Assembly: GCF_027580225.2 (NCBI RefSeq)
Contig: NC_073354.2
Coordinates: 10,144,001 to 10,208,000, forward strand
Origin: Misgurnus anguillicaudatus
Taxonomy: Eukaryota > Chordata > Actinopteri > Cypriniformes > Cobitidae
Reading direction: 5' to 3'
Length of the DNA: 64,000 nt
Positions 47,110 through 56,810 of the stretch are shown here, one piece after another. The notes under the pieces were generated by a model. That model made no database searches. It had not been told where the DNA came from and worked only from the letters and a program-made list of their open reading frames with translations. The stretch's first letter is position 1, and each line of letters begins with the position of its first letter. The position numbers were made by a program, and so were the translations under genes.

Positions 47110-47724
47110 AAGATAAGTTCTAATGGGGTAGCCGTTGTCTTCCAAACACTTCTCTTTCAGCTTCTTGACCCAATTCCTAATTGGTCAACACAAAGCTGTC
47201 ATGTGTCCCACCAAGCCACTTTGCAACCACGTTTGAAAACATCCCCCTGTGGTCCAACACCACTTGGACATTGATAGCTGTGTACCCCTTACGACAAATG
47301 AAGGCCCGATCAAGCGTTGATGGATTGGCGATGGTGACAAGTGTCCCGTTGGCAAGGCCTATTATTAGCGGGATACCGGCAATGGCATGGAAACTTTGAT
47401 GCGCCTCCATTACTTTGTGCCTGGCGGATGACATGCAGATATAATCCGTGGCGTGTTAGTGAATACACCACCACACTGATGTTTTACTCACATCATTTCC
47501 ATCCCCAACCACCTCCAGAAAACTCCCCACTGTATAAAAATGGAGAGCCACTAGAAGCTGAATTTTGGTGCCAAAGGGGGTAGCTCCGGCAAATTTGTCT
47601 CGACAAAGTCTGACCAACCATTTCTAAAATATGCTAAATTTTCTGCCGTGGTAGCTGAATTATTATTATTTTTTAATAGCAGCGTCTGGCATTGTAGCCA
47701 GGGGACTGAAGTTCTCACCCATAA
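47110..47724 (-). pseudogene. Harbinger (HARBI1-like) transposase, main part
   Basis: Read leftwards: an N-terminal piece (47669-47724); then Q-L-L-V-A-L-H-F-Y and G-S-F-L-E-V-V-G-D (helix region); then, after an in-frame stop, the catalytic segment 47177-47434 with R-K-G-Y-T-A-I-N-V-Q-V-V, G-M-F-S-N-V-V-A-K-W and G-T-H-D-S-F (D79 of that frame). After another shift comes E-D-N-G-Y-P-I-R (third catalytic acidic box). The first catalytic aspartate, expected in I-D-G-T-H, is asparagine (N29 of the 47177-47434 frame). Stops, shifts and this change mean no active enzyme. Related host gene: HARBI1. Confidence 0.78.
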
Positions 47725-48087
47725 AGTCCCAGACAGCACGTTCAGTCTTACCGACGTCGGCAATTGGAGGGCACCAGCGGCAAAGTGTCGGTTGGGGTTT
47801 TTCCCCTGCACACAGAATAAAAGTAGGTGGGTAAACGATCGGCGCGATGAGTCTGCAGCCGGAGATCGGCAGAGGAACCGCGAGCAACCTTTATGCCGAC
47901 CGCGCCTCTTTTTTTCTTCACTAGATCTACGCAGTTGTTGGTCCACATCAAGCCGGCAGTGTAAGCGCGAAGGTATGTTGATTAAATATGATTGTGGAAA
48001 TGTTTTCGATAAACGGATGACAGAAATTGGCGTCGGAGGCAACGTTACATGTTTTTAGACTTGGTTTGTTGTTATAACTGTTGACTC

Positions 48088-48186
48088 GGGGTGCGTTTCC
48101 CAAAACCATAGTTGCTAACCTGTTGTGTTAGCAACTAGTTGGTTGGCAATGGAAAATAAGCAACATGGTTTTGGGAAACGCACCCC
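48088..48186. repeat. 99-bp palindromic MITE
   Basis: GGGGTGCGTTTCCCAAAACC and its complement form the two arms, with TAGTTGC and GCAA inside. It is a small hairpin element. No clear target duplication. Confidence 0.85.
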
Positions 48187-48683
48187 TGGTTAGTTATTAT
48201 TAATATGTTCGCGTATTAAATATTTTTCAGTGAGTTGTTTTAGACAGTATTTTTGACGTGAGGGGATCGTTCGGTAAACAGTTAGGTAAACGGTAATAAA
48301 TTGACGGACTGTCTTTTGTCTACACAAAAATGACATCTGTCATTTTATAATATGGACCCCTTACACTCTAAATGCATTTTTAAGGATTTTGTCTAAGTGA
48401 CATGCTTAAAATTAAAGGCAGCTCTTGTTGTGCGTTTTTATGGTAACGTTAAAAGTAGACCTTTCAATCAAAGAGCTAGTTTAGTACAAGTGCACAGCCA
48501 CTGTAGACAGTCAGACAAAGTGGTTATTAAGTAATAAAGTGATATGAAGTAAGTGTTTTTGGACACACACCTATTCATAAAATAGAGCCTTTATTTAACC
48601 TTTGTAATTTAGGCAAAATAAAATGTCTTTTCTGTTTTTTTCACTCAGGTAAATACGATGAAGGCATGGCTTGGTGGCCTCCA

Positions 48684-49074
48684 GAACCTTTTACAGCCCA
48701 CGTGATCAAATAGCTTGCGCGCGCATTTCGGCCACGGAAGTGTTGTTGTTCCCCAGTGGTTCTCTAACCTGTTAGCAACTCAGAAAGTTTATTAAAACGG
48801 TTTCCCAGCATCAAAATGTCTGGTTGTTGCGTTTGGTTGCACTAATATAATATACGTATATATGTATCTGGCCACTTTATATTTGGCCATCTGCTAATGT
48901 CTTCTATCCACTCCACTATAGTCCACGGATCTGGTAGATGTGTTGAAAAAGTTGATAAGTCAACTTTTTAAAATAACTTTGTCTGTGTTACTTCACTGCT
49001 GATTCTTACCATACTTCCGTTGCCAAACTGCGTGCACCTACGTTGCCACATCATCATTGTGTACAAAGAGTAAG
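48684..49074. mobile_element. Element X, copy 1
   Basis: Starts GAACCTTTTACAGCCCACGT and runs to GTGTACAAAGAGTAA. Homologous to 52120-53548 along the whole length, but without that copy's internal insertion. It contains an ATG followed by S-G-C-C and, after a one-base shift, F-G-C-T-N, which looks like a THAP-domain start. It interrupts the W-W-P-P exon of the surrounding gene. Confidence 0.75.
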
Positions 49075-49253
49075 TATGTTTTTTCAAGAGGACATCACCC
49101 AACCCATCTAAAGGATGAAAACAATACTCTTGTTGAATACTACATGAGACAAGTGAGAGTGGGGGGCTATGTTGTTCTGATGTTACTCATTGTACTTTCT
49201 ATGTTCGATGTGATCAATATGAAAACTAATCTTTGTAAAAACTTCATTTACAG

Positions 49254-49441
49254 ACCATCCTGACTTAGATCACCATCACCACCATCATCCCCTGCATCGT
49301 GCCCTTCATCAGACACCCAAAATGCACCACAAACATCACAGGCGAAAAAGAAGAAAACGCACAACAAACCTTCCAAAAAACCCTCCTCCCCCTTCCCTCC
49401 TACCTATGGCTGGAAACAACATAACAGTTGGCAAGTTGAAT
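49254..49441 (+). other. Candidate His/Lys-rich exon
   Basis: After TTACAG the frame in phase 1 is open for 62 codons to a TAA at 49442. It reads H-P-D-L-D, six histidines in a row, several more His, then the basic cluster H-H-R-R-K-R-R-K-R and N-P-P-P-P-S. The basic cluster resembles a nuclear localisation signal. In phase 0 the same exon would give four residues and a stop, so whether this is coding or 3' untranslated sequence depends on the upstream splice. Confidence 0.4.
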
Positions 49442-49460
49442 TAACTATTTTGACCTTTAA

Positions 49461-50191
49461 GGCTTATTTTTTTATCTTATTCACTGTATCCCCATAGTTA
49501 GATAAGTGCATACATACTCCTTTCATCTCTGTGCGTGCCGTAACTCTGTCTGATGCACCCACCGCTAGCTTAGCTTTGCACAATGACTTGAAGTAAATGG
49601 CTCCAGCTAGCATGCTGCTCCCAATAAGTGACAAAATAATGCCAACTTTTTCCTATTTATATGTTGTGATTTGTATAGTCACAACATGTACAAATAACAA
49701 GGTCATGTGAGACACAGCCATCTATTAATCATATACATACAGGGAACTATATTCTCAGAAGGCAAAGCCCGGCTACTTGGGTGCAGTGATTTGCTAGCAG
49801 CACCTGAGAAACCCCCGGTGAGGAGCAGAGAGTTCGGTCAGAGTTGTGCAGTTACTCCCCCCGGGTGGCAAGTGCTTCGCCTTCTGATAGTGTGGTTCCC
49901 AGTGTGTATGCTGTTAGAAGATGGCTGTGTCGTGGCCTTGTTGTTTGTGCACGGTGTGACTAATCAAATCACAACACATAAATAGGAAAATGTTGCTGTT
50001 GTTTTGTCGCTTATTGGGAGCAGCGTGCTGGCTGGAGCCATTTACTTCAGGTCTTTGTGCTCAGATGGGCTGGCGGTGGGTGCGTCGGACGGGGTTGCGG
50101 CACGCACAGAGATGGGGGGGTGTGTATGCGTTTATCTAACTCTGGGGGTTACTGTGAATGAGCTAAAATCCCAAAAAGTCAGCGTGTTCCT
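49461..50191. mobile_element. Foldback TTAA MITE
   Basis: Flanked by TTAA (49457-49460 and 50192-50195). Arms of about 270 bp pair, for example ATCTCTGTGCGTGCCG on the left and its complement at about 50098, and AGTAAATGGCTCCAGC with its complement at about 50031. Related in style to 13841-14524. The 92-codon frame inside is not a gene. Confidence 0.82.
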
Positions 50192-50222
50192 TTAAGTTTC
50201 CATATGTCCATTAGAAAATTGA

Positions 50223-51047
50223 AGGGATAGTTCACCCAAAAATGAAAAATAATGTCATTAAGGACTCACCCTCATGTCGTTCCAAACTTGTAAGACCTCC
50301 GATGTTTTATGTTTGGTCCGAGAGCTTTCTGACCCTACATTGAGGGTCTATGCACGGTGTGCTGTCCATGTCCAGAGAGATGATAAGAAACATGATCGGG
50401 GTTGCCGTTTGACATCAATGGGTCAGTTGGAATGTGTTGAAGCATCCAAGGTGCATCTTGGTCCAAAAATGACAAATTTATTCAGCATTCTCTTCCATGT
50501 CTATTGTGTAGCGCATGTGTCTGACTAAAGTCTTGTGACGCAGATGGCGTGTTATCCTCAGATATGTTTGTGAATTTTTTTCACATTTACAGCATTCGTC
50601 TCCCTCCGACTGTAAACGAAGCTCGGGCGCACAAAAAAAAGCGGGGACGCACCTAATAACACATCAGCCACGTTGTACGTCAGCTGCGTCACTGCAGTCA
50701 TGTGACTTTAGTCTCGTGCGCGTTCAAAACAGAACCGGAAGAGAAGACAATGCTGAATGATGTCGTAATTTTGTTATTTTTGGACCAAGGTGTATTTTCG
50801 ATGCTTCAACACATTTTGGCTGACCCACTGATGTCAGGTGGCTGCTTTGATGGTGTTTTTTTATTGCCTCTCTGTTCCTGGGCAGTGTGCTGTGCATGGA
50901 TTTTCAATGGAGGGTCAGAAAGCTCTCGGACTAAATCTAAAATATCTTAAACTGTGTTTCGAAGATGAACGGAGGTCTTACCCTCATGTCGTTCCAAACT
51001 CGTGAGTCATTAATTACATTATTTTCATTTTTGGGTGAACTCTCCCT
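50223..51047. mobile_element. Foldback TTAA MITE with arms of about 380 bp
   Basis: Left AGGGATAGTTCACCC, right GGGTGAACTCTCCCT. Flanks are TTGA (mutated TTAA) and TTAA. Long arms include CCGAGAGCTTTCTGACCCT and its complement, and GTGTTGAAGCATC with its complement. Very common fish repeat. The 84- and 82-codon frames inside the two arms are by-products. Confidence 0.85.
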
Positions 51048-52119
51048 TTAATTACATGCTCATACTTTAATTATGCCTGATAAGAATTTGTAATATTTGT
51101 GTTTAAACATTTTTCGAATTTTAATCCTTGTTTTTAAATGGCCATGACAGTGACAAAAAGGAAGCAGCCTTCTCTAGCCCACCCAAGTTTCCATCAAAGG
51201 AGCAAGCCTAGTAAGACATTTTATGTGTATAATGCTGCACTTCTCATATAGTGAATATCAGATGTAGATATCTAAGGTGCAAATCTTATGGTTGATGTGC
51301 CTTTTTGATCATCTTTCTGTTGTAACCTTTTTTAATCTTCTTGAAGTGTCAGTAAGAAGAAAGCTGGCTAACCCTCCCACCCCTTGTTTAACTCCTCCAG
51401 CCCATCCCACATCATTGTAGAGTGAAGGTAAGTGTACCCTATATAGTAAAATGCATCAGGTCCCTAAATTCAAGCAGACACAATGTACTCCACAGGTCCA
51501 CAGCACATACCATAGTTTGATGTTCCAGAGATATGATTTTTGAGTTTATATTAGTAGTGTGATCAGTAAACCAAGGTTTTCTGTCTTTCCAAGAGACTGC
51601 GGTTAATATTCAGAAAGAGGCGCAGAGAACTGAAGGCTTTCCTGACTGTAAGCCATTTAAAACGCAGACAATGAAAACACTGACACGTGTGTGTGTGTAG
51701 AAATGTGTGGCAATTACTCAGCCCACTGACATTAGTTTATCTAATTGTGATAAACTTGACTTACTGTTCACTCCAATAATTTCGTTTTTCTGTATTTTCT
51801 AGTGACACCGAATAATAACGAAGGCCTGTGTGCTTTGCAGCAGCCTCCACGTCACCCTCTTCCAGTGCTCCGTCAGAGGACTAACGATAGTAAGATATTT
51901 TACATGTAATGTATGAATCTGCACTTTTTACTCAGAACATCATACTGAGGTAGTAAAACAATACATTTCAGAATAATTCAATAGCAAATGAATTAGGGCC
52001 AGATTTTAAAATCAAGCTGGATCTGGGCCATTTGTGTTTTTACCATTTAAGTGATTACATCAGTGAATGAGGACCTTCTTCGTACTGAATGTAAGTTTCC
52101 GTTAAATATGTGATGCATA

Positions 52120-53548
52120 GACCCTTTTACAGCCCACGTGATCAAATAGTTTGTGCGCGCATTTCGGCAACGGAAGTGTTGTTGTTCGCCAGTTGTTCTA
52201 ACGTGTTAGCAACTCAGAAAGTTTATTAAAACGGTTTCCCAGCATCAAAATGTCTGGTTGTTGCGTTTGGTTGTACTAATATAATATACTAATATACGTA
52301 TATATAAAGAGTTTGGTCCCAAATAAACGCCATTTTTGAAAAAAATGAGTTGCTGCCAGAATCAGTATTATATCAGGTCAATATTAAAAAGTAAATTCTT
52401 AATTTTAAGCAAAATCCAATATACGCCGTTTTATTCTGTCATCTTTTCTCCCTTTTTTCCCAAAATGCAATGAACGCCACTCCTCCTTTTCTACAGAATG
52501 CCATAAATCCGCTCCACAGTTTGCAGCGCACCATTGCAATGTAAACAAACAATGGCGGCGCGTTGAGTACACGGAATACTAGTTTTCCTCATCTACTTTG
52601 TACTTCGTGATCAACAAACAAACAAAAACAAAATAATACTTTAATAGCATTGATAAACCTGTGATGGTTTTCTGTGACGGGAAAGAAACGTAAGCCATCA
52701 ACATCTAATAATATACGCAAGAGACACTCGGGAGACGGGTGCTTGTTTGCCCGGGCCGACAACATCAAGTTTCTGTCATGCTAACACATTGACCCCAGGG
52801 GATCTTATGAAAAACTTTCCATAATTTTACTCAAAGTCAACGAAAATCGAGCAGGACCAAAACATTTTACAGATGATCGCTGTGAAACACGTTAAGCGAC
52901 GACGTCAAGTATAACCGCATCAATGACAGTGTTCTTAATATCACAAAGTAAGTGTTTTGATTAATGCCATTAATGTTTATATTTTTAATTGGTGTATACC
53001 ACTAGTCAACTAAATGAATAACATGGCAAAGATGAATGCACATTTATAAAGGCTATTGATTCAATAGATTTATAGCATTTTAAATAAAAACTTGTCATGA
53101 ATTTATTGCATTTTGTGGAAAAAATAATCTGTTTTTATAATAAATCTTTGAAAATCAAGTTATGGATTTGAACATTTTTTATGTTTTTATAACCTAAAGA
53201 TGCTATGTGAAAGTTTGTAACAGAAAATAGTGGTTTTCATCTTGTCACTTTCTTGGTATAGAAAACACGTTTTTAACAAAATTTGTCAAAATGGATTTAT
53301 TGGGTTTTGGAACCAAACTCTTCATATGTATCTGGCCACTTTATATTTGGCCATCTGCTAACGTCTTCTATCCACTCCACTATAGTACACGGATCTGGTA
53401 GATGTGTTGAAAAAGTTGATAAGTCAACTTTTTAAAATAACTTTCTCTGTCTGTGTTACTTCACTGCTGATTCTTGCCATACTTCCGTTGCCAAACTGCT
53501 CGTGCATACGTTGCCACGTCACCATTGTGTACAAACAGTAAAAGGGTC
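52120..53548. mobile_element. Element X, copy 2, with an insertion
   Basis: Left end GACCCTTTTACAGCCCACGT; right end, reverse-complemented, GACCCTTTTACTG. Near-identical to copy 1 outside the insertion 52306-53323. The target duplication is not resolved. The inner hairpin AAAAAGTTGATAAGTCAACT is shared by both copies. Confidence 0.8.
52306..53323. mobile_element. Element Y, inserted in element X
   Basis: Left AAAGAGTTTGGTCCC, right GGAACCAAACTCTTC. Flanked by ATAT (52302-52305 and 53324-53327). Element X copy 1 shows the empty site CGTATATATGTATC with one ATAT. Length is 1018 bp. No coding capacity and no class assigned. Confidence 0.8.
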
Positions 53549-54382
53549 CATTGGGTCTTTAAACTTGTGGCTGTAAGCGCACTTGAAAAGTTTGAGAGCA
53601 AAAAGCCTACATATTGTTTAGCAGTTTCACAATCTAATTTTATCATTTCATAGTGACAACCGTTAATTGGCAGCAGGAAGATGAATATGAAGGGCTGGGC
53701 TCTCCTGAACATAAGCTGTTTAGCATGCAGATCAAGAACACACTGAGACAGGCACACACACACAATACACAGCGCACACACAGCACAGTCCTACATAAAA
53801 TGGGGAATGACAAAAATGACAGAAAAAGTTTTAGAACCACTGCTGTGGGGTCACTTATTTAGCTCTGTTAGTTGGACCTGGGTGATGCTGTTCTTTGTGT
53901 AACGGGACTTTTTCTGTATTTCCTAGTGCCACAAGATGATTGGCAGCAAGACACACCCAGTGATGAAGGGATGTGCTCTCCTTAAATCACAGCCTATTCA
54001 TCAGGTACTCCTGAGTAAGTCCTACAATGTGTTGAAACAACATGATTTTATTTTTTGCAAAATGCTCTGACTTTTCTGAATTGTCTTTTTAGAAACCATC
54101 CACGAAGATATATAGACTTTTGTGCTGTCTTATTTTTTTCTGTTGCTTATTACATTATTACATTTTTTTAGGTGCTGTGTTAAGAAATCCTGCCTACAAA
54201 GTTCCACTGAGGCTGATATAAAGATGACTGTGAGAAACTGGCTGCGGCTGTCTGAGCAGAGACAGGAATGGGGGCGGCAAAGGCGGGACAAGCAAGCATC
54301 TTAAGTGAAATAATTGATTGGACTGATTCTGGAGTATGACTTATTCTGGAGGGAATTTCTTATTTTTGTTGCAGTTTGCTAT

Positions 54383-54620
54383 GGGACGGTTTCAAGGACA
54401 GGGATTAGACTAGTTCTAGACTAAAATAAATGTAAGAGCTGTCCAAACTGAAAACAACTTGCACTGACATATCATAAAATACATCAGTGTCTTTTGTGAT
54501 GCTTCAAAATGCACACAAGTAATGTTTTTATTAAGACATGTTATTAAAACTAGTTATATTTCAGAATTAAACTAAGGCCTAGTCCCGGTTTAAGATAATC
54601 CCTGTTCGGGAAACCACCCC
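54383..54620. mobile_element. MITE with GGGACGGTTTC ends
   Basis: Left GGGACGGTTTCAAGGACAGG, right CCTGTTCGGGAAACCACCCC. These ends are inverted. Related copies occur at 23861-24062 and 61942-62183. Confidence 0.68.
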
Positions 54621-55035
54621 AAAGTGTAATTTGTGGAGTGTTAAAATAAATGAAACTGCCTTTGCAAAAACAAAGTAAAAAAAAATTTCCAGATGCCCTT
54701 CTGTTTTGTTATTTCTCCTGGAAAACTCACTGATCCATTTTTTTCTGTTAGACTGACATTTACCAGGTTGTCATATTGTGTATGAAATACACCCTACACA
54801 TAACAATCACTTACTTTCAATTTAAACTTTTTTTGTCATAAAACCTGGCAACTCAAAAGGAAGCGGCTGCAGACTGCGCAGCCACGGACGGAGTCTTGCA
54901 TGCAAGTGGGCTAGTTGCCTACTTCTCCACTAGCTCTTGTCAAATTGTTAGGGAAGAAATTTTATGATTAACACAACATAAACTGTTATTGAGGGTTGAT
55001 TGTTGTTGATACACAATATGAAATGAGTTAGCCTG

Positions 55036-55293
55036 CAGGGGTCTCCAACATTGTGAGCAAGGGCTACAACAATATGTATAAAACAATCTGGAGGGCTACT
55101 TTTTTATTTATTCTACTCAAAACTTTTTTGTTTTACTTACTGATTTTATTTTATTCTACTTTTTGATATGTTTTAGTATTGTTTAATATGTTAACATACG
55201 TAAACCAAGCCAAGTTAATATAAAACATATGTATGTAATAAATAAATATTACAATTGAGACTAATAGAATGTGCTGGCACCATGGAGACCCCT
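55036..55293. mobile_element. Short hAT-like MITE
   Basis: Left CAGGGGTCTCCAACATTG, right CCATGGAGACCCCTG. Ends are of hAT type. The flanking 8 bp (TTAGCCTG and GCCTAAAC) do not match, so the duplication has decayed or the ends are slightly misplaced. Confidence 0.65.
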
Positions 55294-55628
55294 GGCCTAA
55301 ACAAATCAATTATATAACGGTGGGATCCTGACGCCTCGCTCCCTTTAACACTGGAACAGCTGCTTTATAAACATGCTGTGACGTTTACAGCGATGCAGCC
55401 GACAATCAGCTGTGTTCAATGGGAGGGCGAAGCGGATCGCGCCGCATATAGGTCATAATAATTAGGGCGGGTTTACGTTGGCTCACGGTCGGCGATCATT
55501 CTAATGCCACCATCTTCCCGATGTCTTGCCTATTAGCTACCGATCTCCATAAGACATCTCACCGAGGCACTTTATGTCGGGCAAGTACATGCGCCCCAAC
55601 GTCGGTAAGAGCTAAATTGCTGTCTGGG

Positions 55629-55707
55629 AGTGGTTTACATACACCAAATGGCTCCGTGGATGGCGTCGTCTTTGATTTAGCACAACTATTCGCTGTATAG
55701 CAGCCAT
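55629..55707 (-). pseudogene. Harbinger transposase start, separated part
   Basis: From ATG at 55707 on the minus strand the frame is open through M-A-A-I-Q-R and Q-R-R-R-H-P-R to the AGT duplication. It then continues in the same frame at 47724 with M-G-E-N-F-S-P-L and M-P-D-A-A-I. A basic N-terminus before a P-D-x-x-I type helix is usual for Harbinger transposases. The insertion of the 7.9-kb element split this region. Confidence 0.6.
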
Positions 55708-55760
55708 ACTCCTCCACCAATGAATCCCTTTAATTAGTCTCTTAAGTTTGTAGCATCTAA

Positions 55761-56280
55761 TAGTTTGCAGCTGATATAAATCTGGAAAATATAATTAAAA
55801 AGCTAACAACCCTCAGTGTAATTATGTGAATGTTTTATTCTTTAAATAAAAAAGATTTGCATAATTGAACACAATCAACATACAACAAAAATACGTTTTT
55901 CAAGTTCTAATAGTTTTCAGCCGATCTCCTCTTTCTTTGTTTATCTCTGTAAGTCACTTTGGATAAAAACATCTGCTTAAAGCCTTAAAGTATAGTTAAA
56001 TGTAATTAAAAAGCCAACAACCAACAGTGTAATGATAAAAAAATGTATTCTTTAAATAAAATAAAGATTTGGCTTAATTGAACACTGAATGTATTGCAAA
56101 TTTGTTTTGTTTTTTTACATATATTTTATTATATAGACTGCTACGTACACAAGCGTTTGTCACAGCGGAGTCAAGATGGATAAGGTATAGCTAAGAGTGG
56201 TCCAGACCAACCTTTTGATATGACTTACAGAAGGTATACTTACTTAAAGGGTTGGTTCAATGGTATTTCATGCCTTCTAA
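55761..56280. other. LINE/SINE tail remnant, no gene
   Basis: TGTAAGTCACTTTGGATAAA followed by ACATCTGCTTAAAG (about 55948-55982) is a widespread fish retroposon 3' tail. Two diverged copies of TTCTTTAAATAAA occur at about 55837 and 56049. Nothing else is recognised. Confidence 0.45.
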
Positions 56281-56581
56281 CTTATTAACACAGTTATAAA
56301 GTTGTTTCCTCATGCTAAACGTAGGCAATGTGTCAAAAAAGCAGTGGGGCGTGTTACAGAGTATTTCTCTGCGGAATGCACTTTGTCAGGGTGCGTACAA
56401 GTTTCGGAAAGTTTTTTTCGATTACAGGTCCAGCTGACATTTCAGGGGTTTCTATACGTATCACTTTTTATATGGGCACTTCCCCCGGAAAACCCCGCCC
56501 ACCCGTCAATCAGCGGGAGACGCTAGAACTTGCAAACATCACATCACGCGACACAGCTTTGTTTAATTTCAAAACTCAACA

Positions 56582-56725
56582 ATGGCACAAAAGAAGAAGT
56601 GTGTTTTTGGATGTAAGGAGAAGAAAGCCAGCCTTAAGGAAACAATTGATATAATTTGTTTATCCGGGGTAGCAGCAGAGTTTTGCGTGTGTTTGATGCG
56701 CTGTTTTTTCCCAACCGGGTCATGA
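56582..56725 (+). pseudogene. THAP-like N-terminus
   Basis: A 47-codon frame from ATG starts M-A-Q-K-K-K-C-V-F-G-C-K. That matches the opening C-x-x-x-C of a THAP zinc finger. The next residues lose the F-P-K/W pattern and the frame stops after 47 codons. Probably a truncated or exon-1 remnant of a THAP-bearing transposon gene. Evidence is limited to about a dozen residues. Confidence 0.3.
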
Positions 56726-56810
56726 GTTGCATGCGGTAAGTAAGACTTCTGTCTTATGTTGGAAGTAGGCGCGTGCATATTATATAAATGACACGAACAT
56801 GTAGTGAATC

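Larger units (their letters stand above)
48649..54303 (+). pseudogene. Multi-exon gene of unknown function in the 7.9-kb element
   Basis: Not recognised. Candidate exons, each after AG and before GTAAG: 51151-51210 (60 bp), 51347-51427 (81), 51594-51647 (54), 51803-51889 (87) and 52052-52090 (39). Upstream are 48649-48683 (reads K-Y-D-E-G-M-A-W-W-P-P, cut by an insertion) and 49254-49441 (His-rich). Downstream are 53654-53862, 53927-53986 and possibly 54180-54303. All five bounded exons are multiples of three and start and end in phase 1. The exons at 51803, 53654 and 53927 share an N/W-x-x-E-G-L/M-C-x-x theme after a TG-ACA or TG-CCA start. That suggests tandem exon duplication. An in-frame TAG in 51347-51427 and a TAA in 53927-53986 mean it is either decayed or alternatively spliced. 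No catalytic motif is visible. Confidence 0.45.
47728..55628 (+). mobile_element. 7.9-kb TIR element, AGT duplication, class unknown
   Basis: Left end CCCAGACAGCACG and right end, reverse-complemented, CCCAGACAGCAAT. Matching subterminal TCTTACCGACGT occurs about 20 bp in at both ends. The flanks are AGT at 47725-47727 and 55629-55631. Removing the element joins the two halves of the Harbinger transposase start into one open 45-codon frame, an independent confirmation of the boundaries. A 3-bp duplication fits CACTA/EnSpm-like or Harbinger-like classes, but the terminal sequence is neither CACTA nor the usual Harbinger end. No transposase is recognised. It carries a multi-exon gene of unknown function (48649-54303), and several later insertions account for roughly half of its length. 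Confidence 0.82.
45812..55760. mobile_element. Decayed Harbinger element, interrupted
   Basis: A Myb-like gene on the plus strand (from 45851) and a DDE transposase on the minus strand (ending near 47110, start near 55707) face each other. This is the two-gene arrangement known for vertebrate Harbinger elements. The outer ends were not identified, so the limits are approximate. The transposase is split by the 7.9-kb insertion 47728-55628. Confidence 0.5.

Noticed and set aside
47551..48042. 163-codon minus-strand and 136-codon plus-strand frames over the same DNA
   Set aside because: They span the border of the 7.9-kb element and the Harbinger relic, so they mix two unrelated sequences; only the M-G-E-N-F end belongs to the transposase.
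45321..55760. The MITE at 45321 as the left end of the Harbinger element
   Set aside because: It has its own pair of inverted ends and TTA duplications, so it is a separate insertion next to or within the Harbinger relic.
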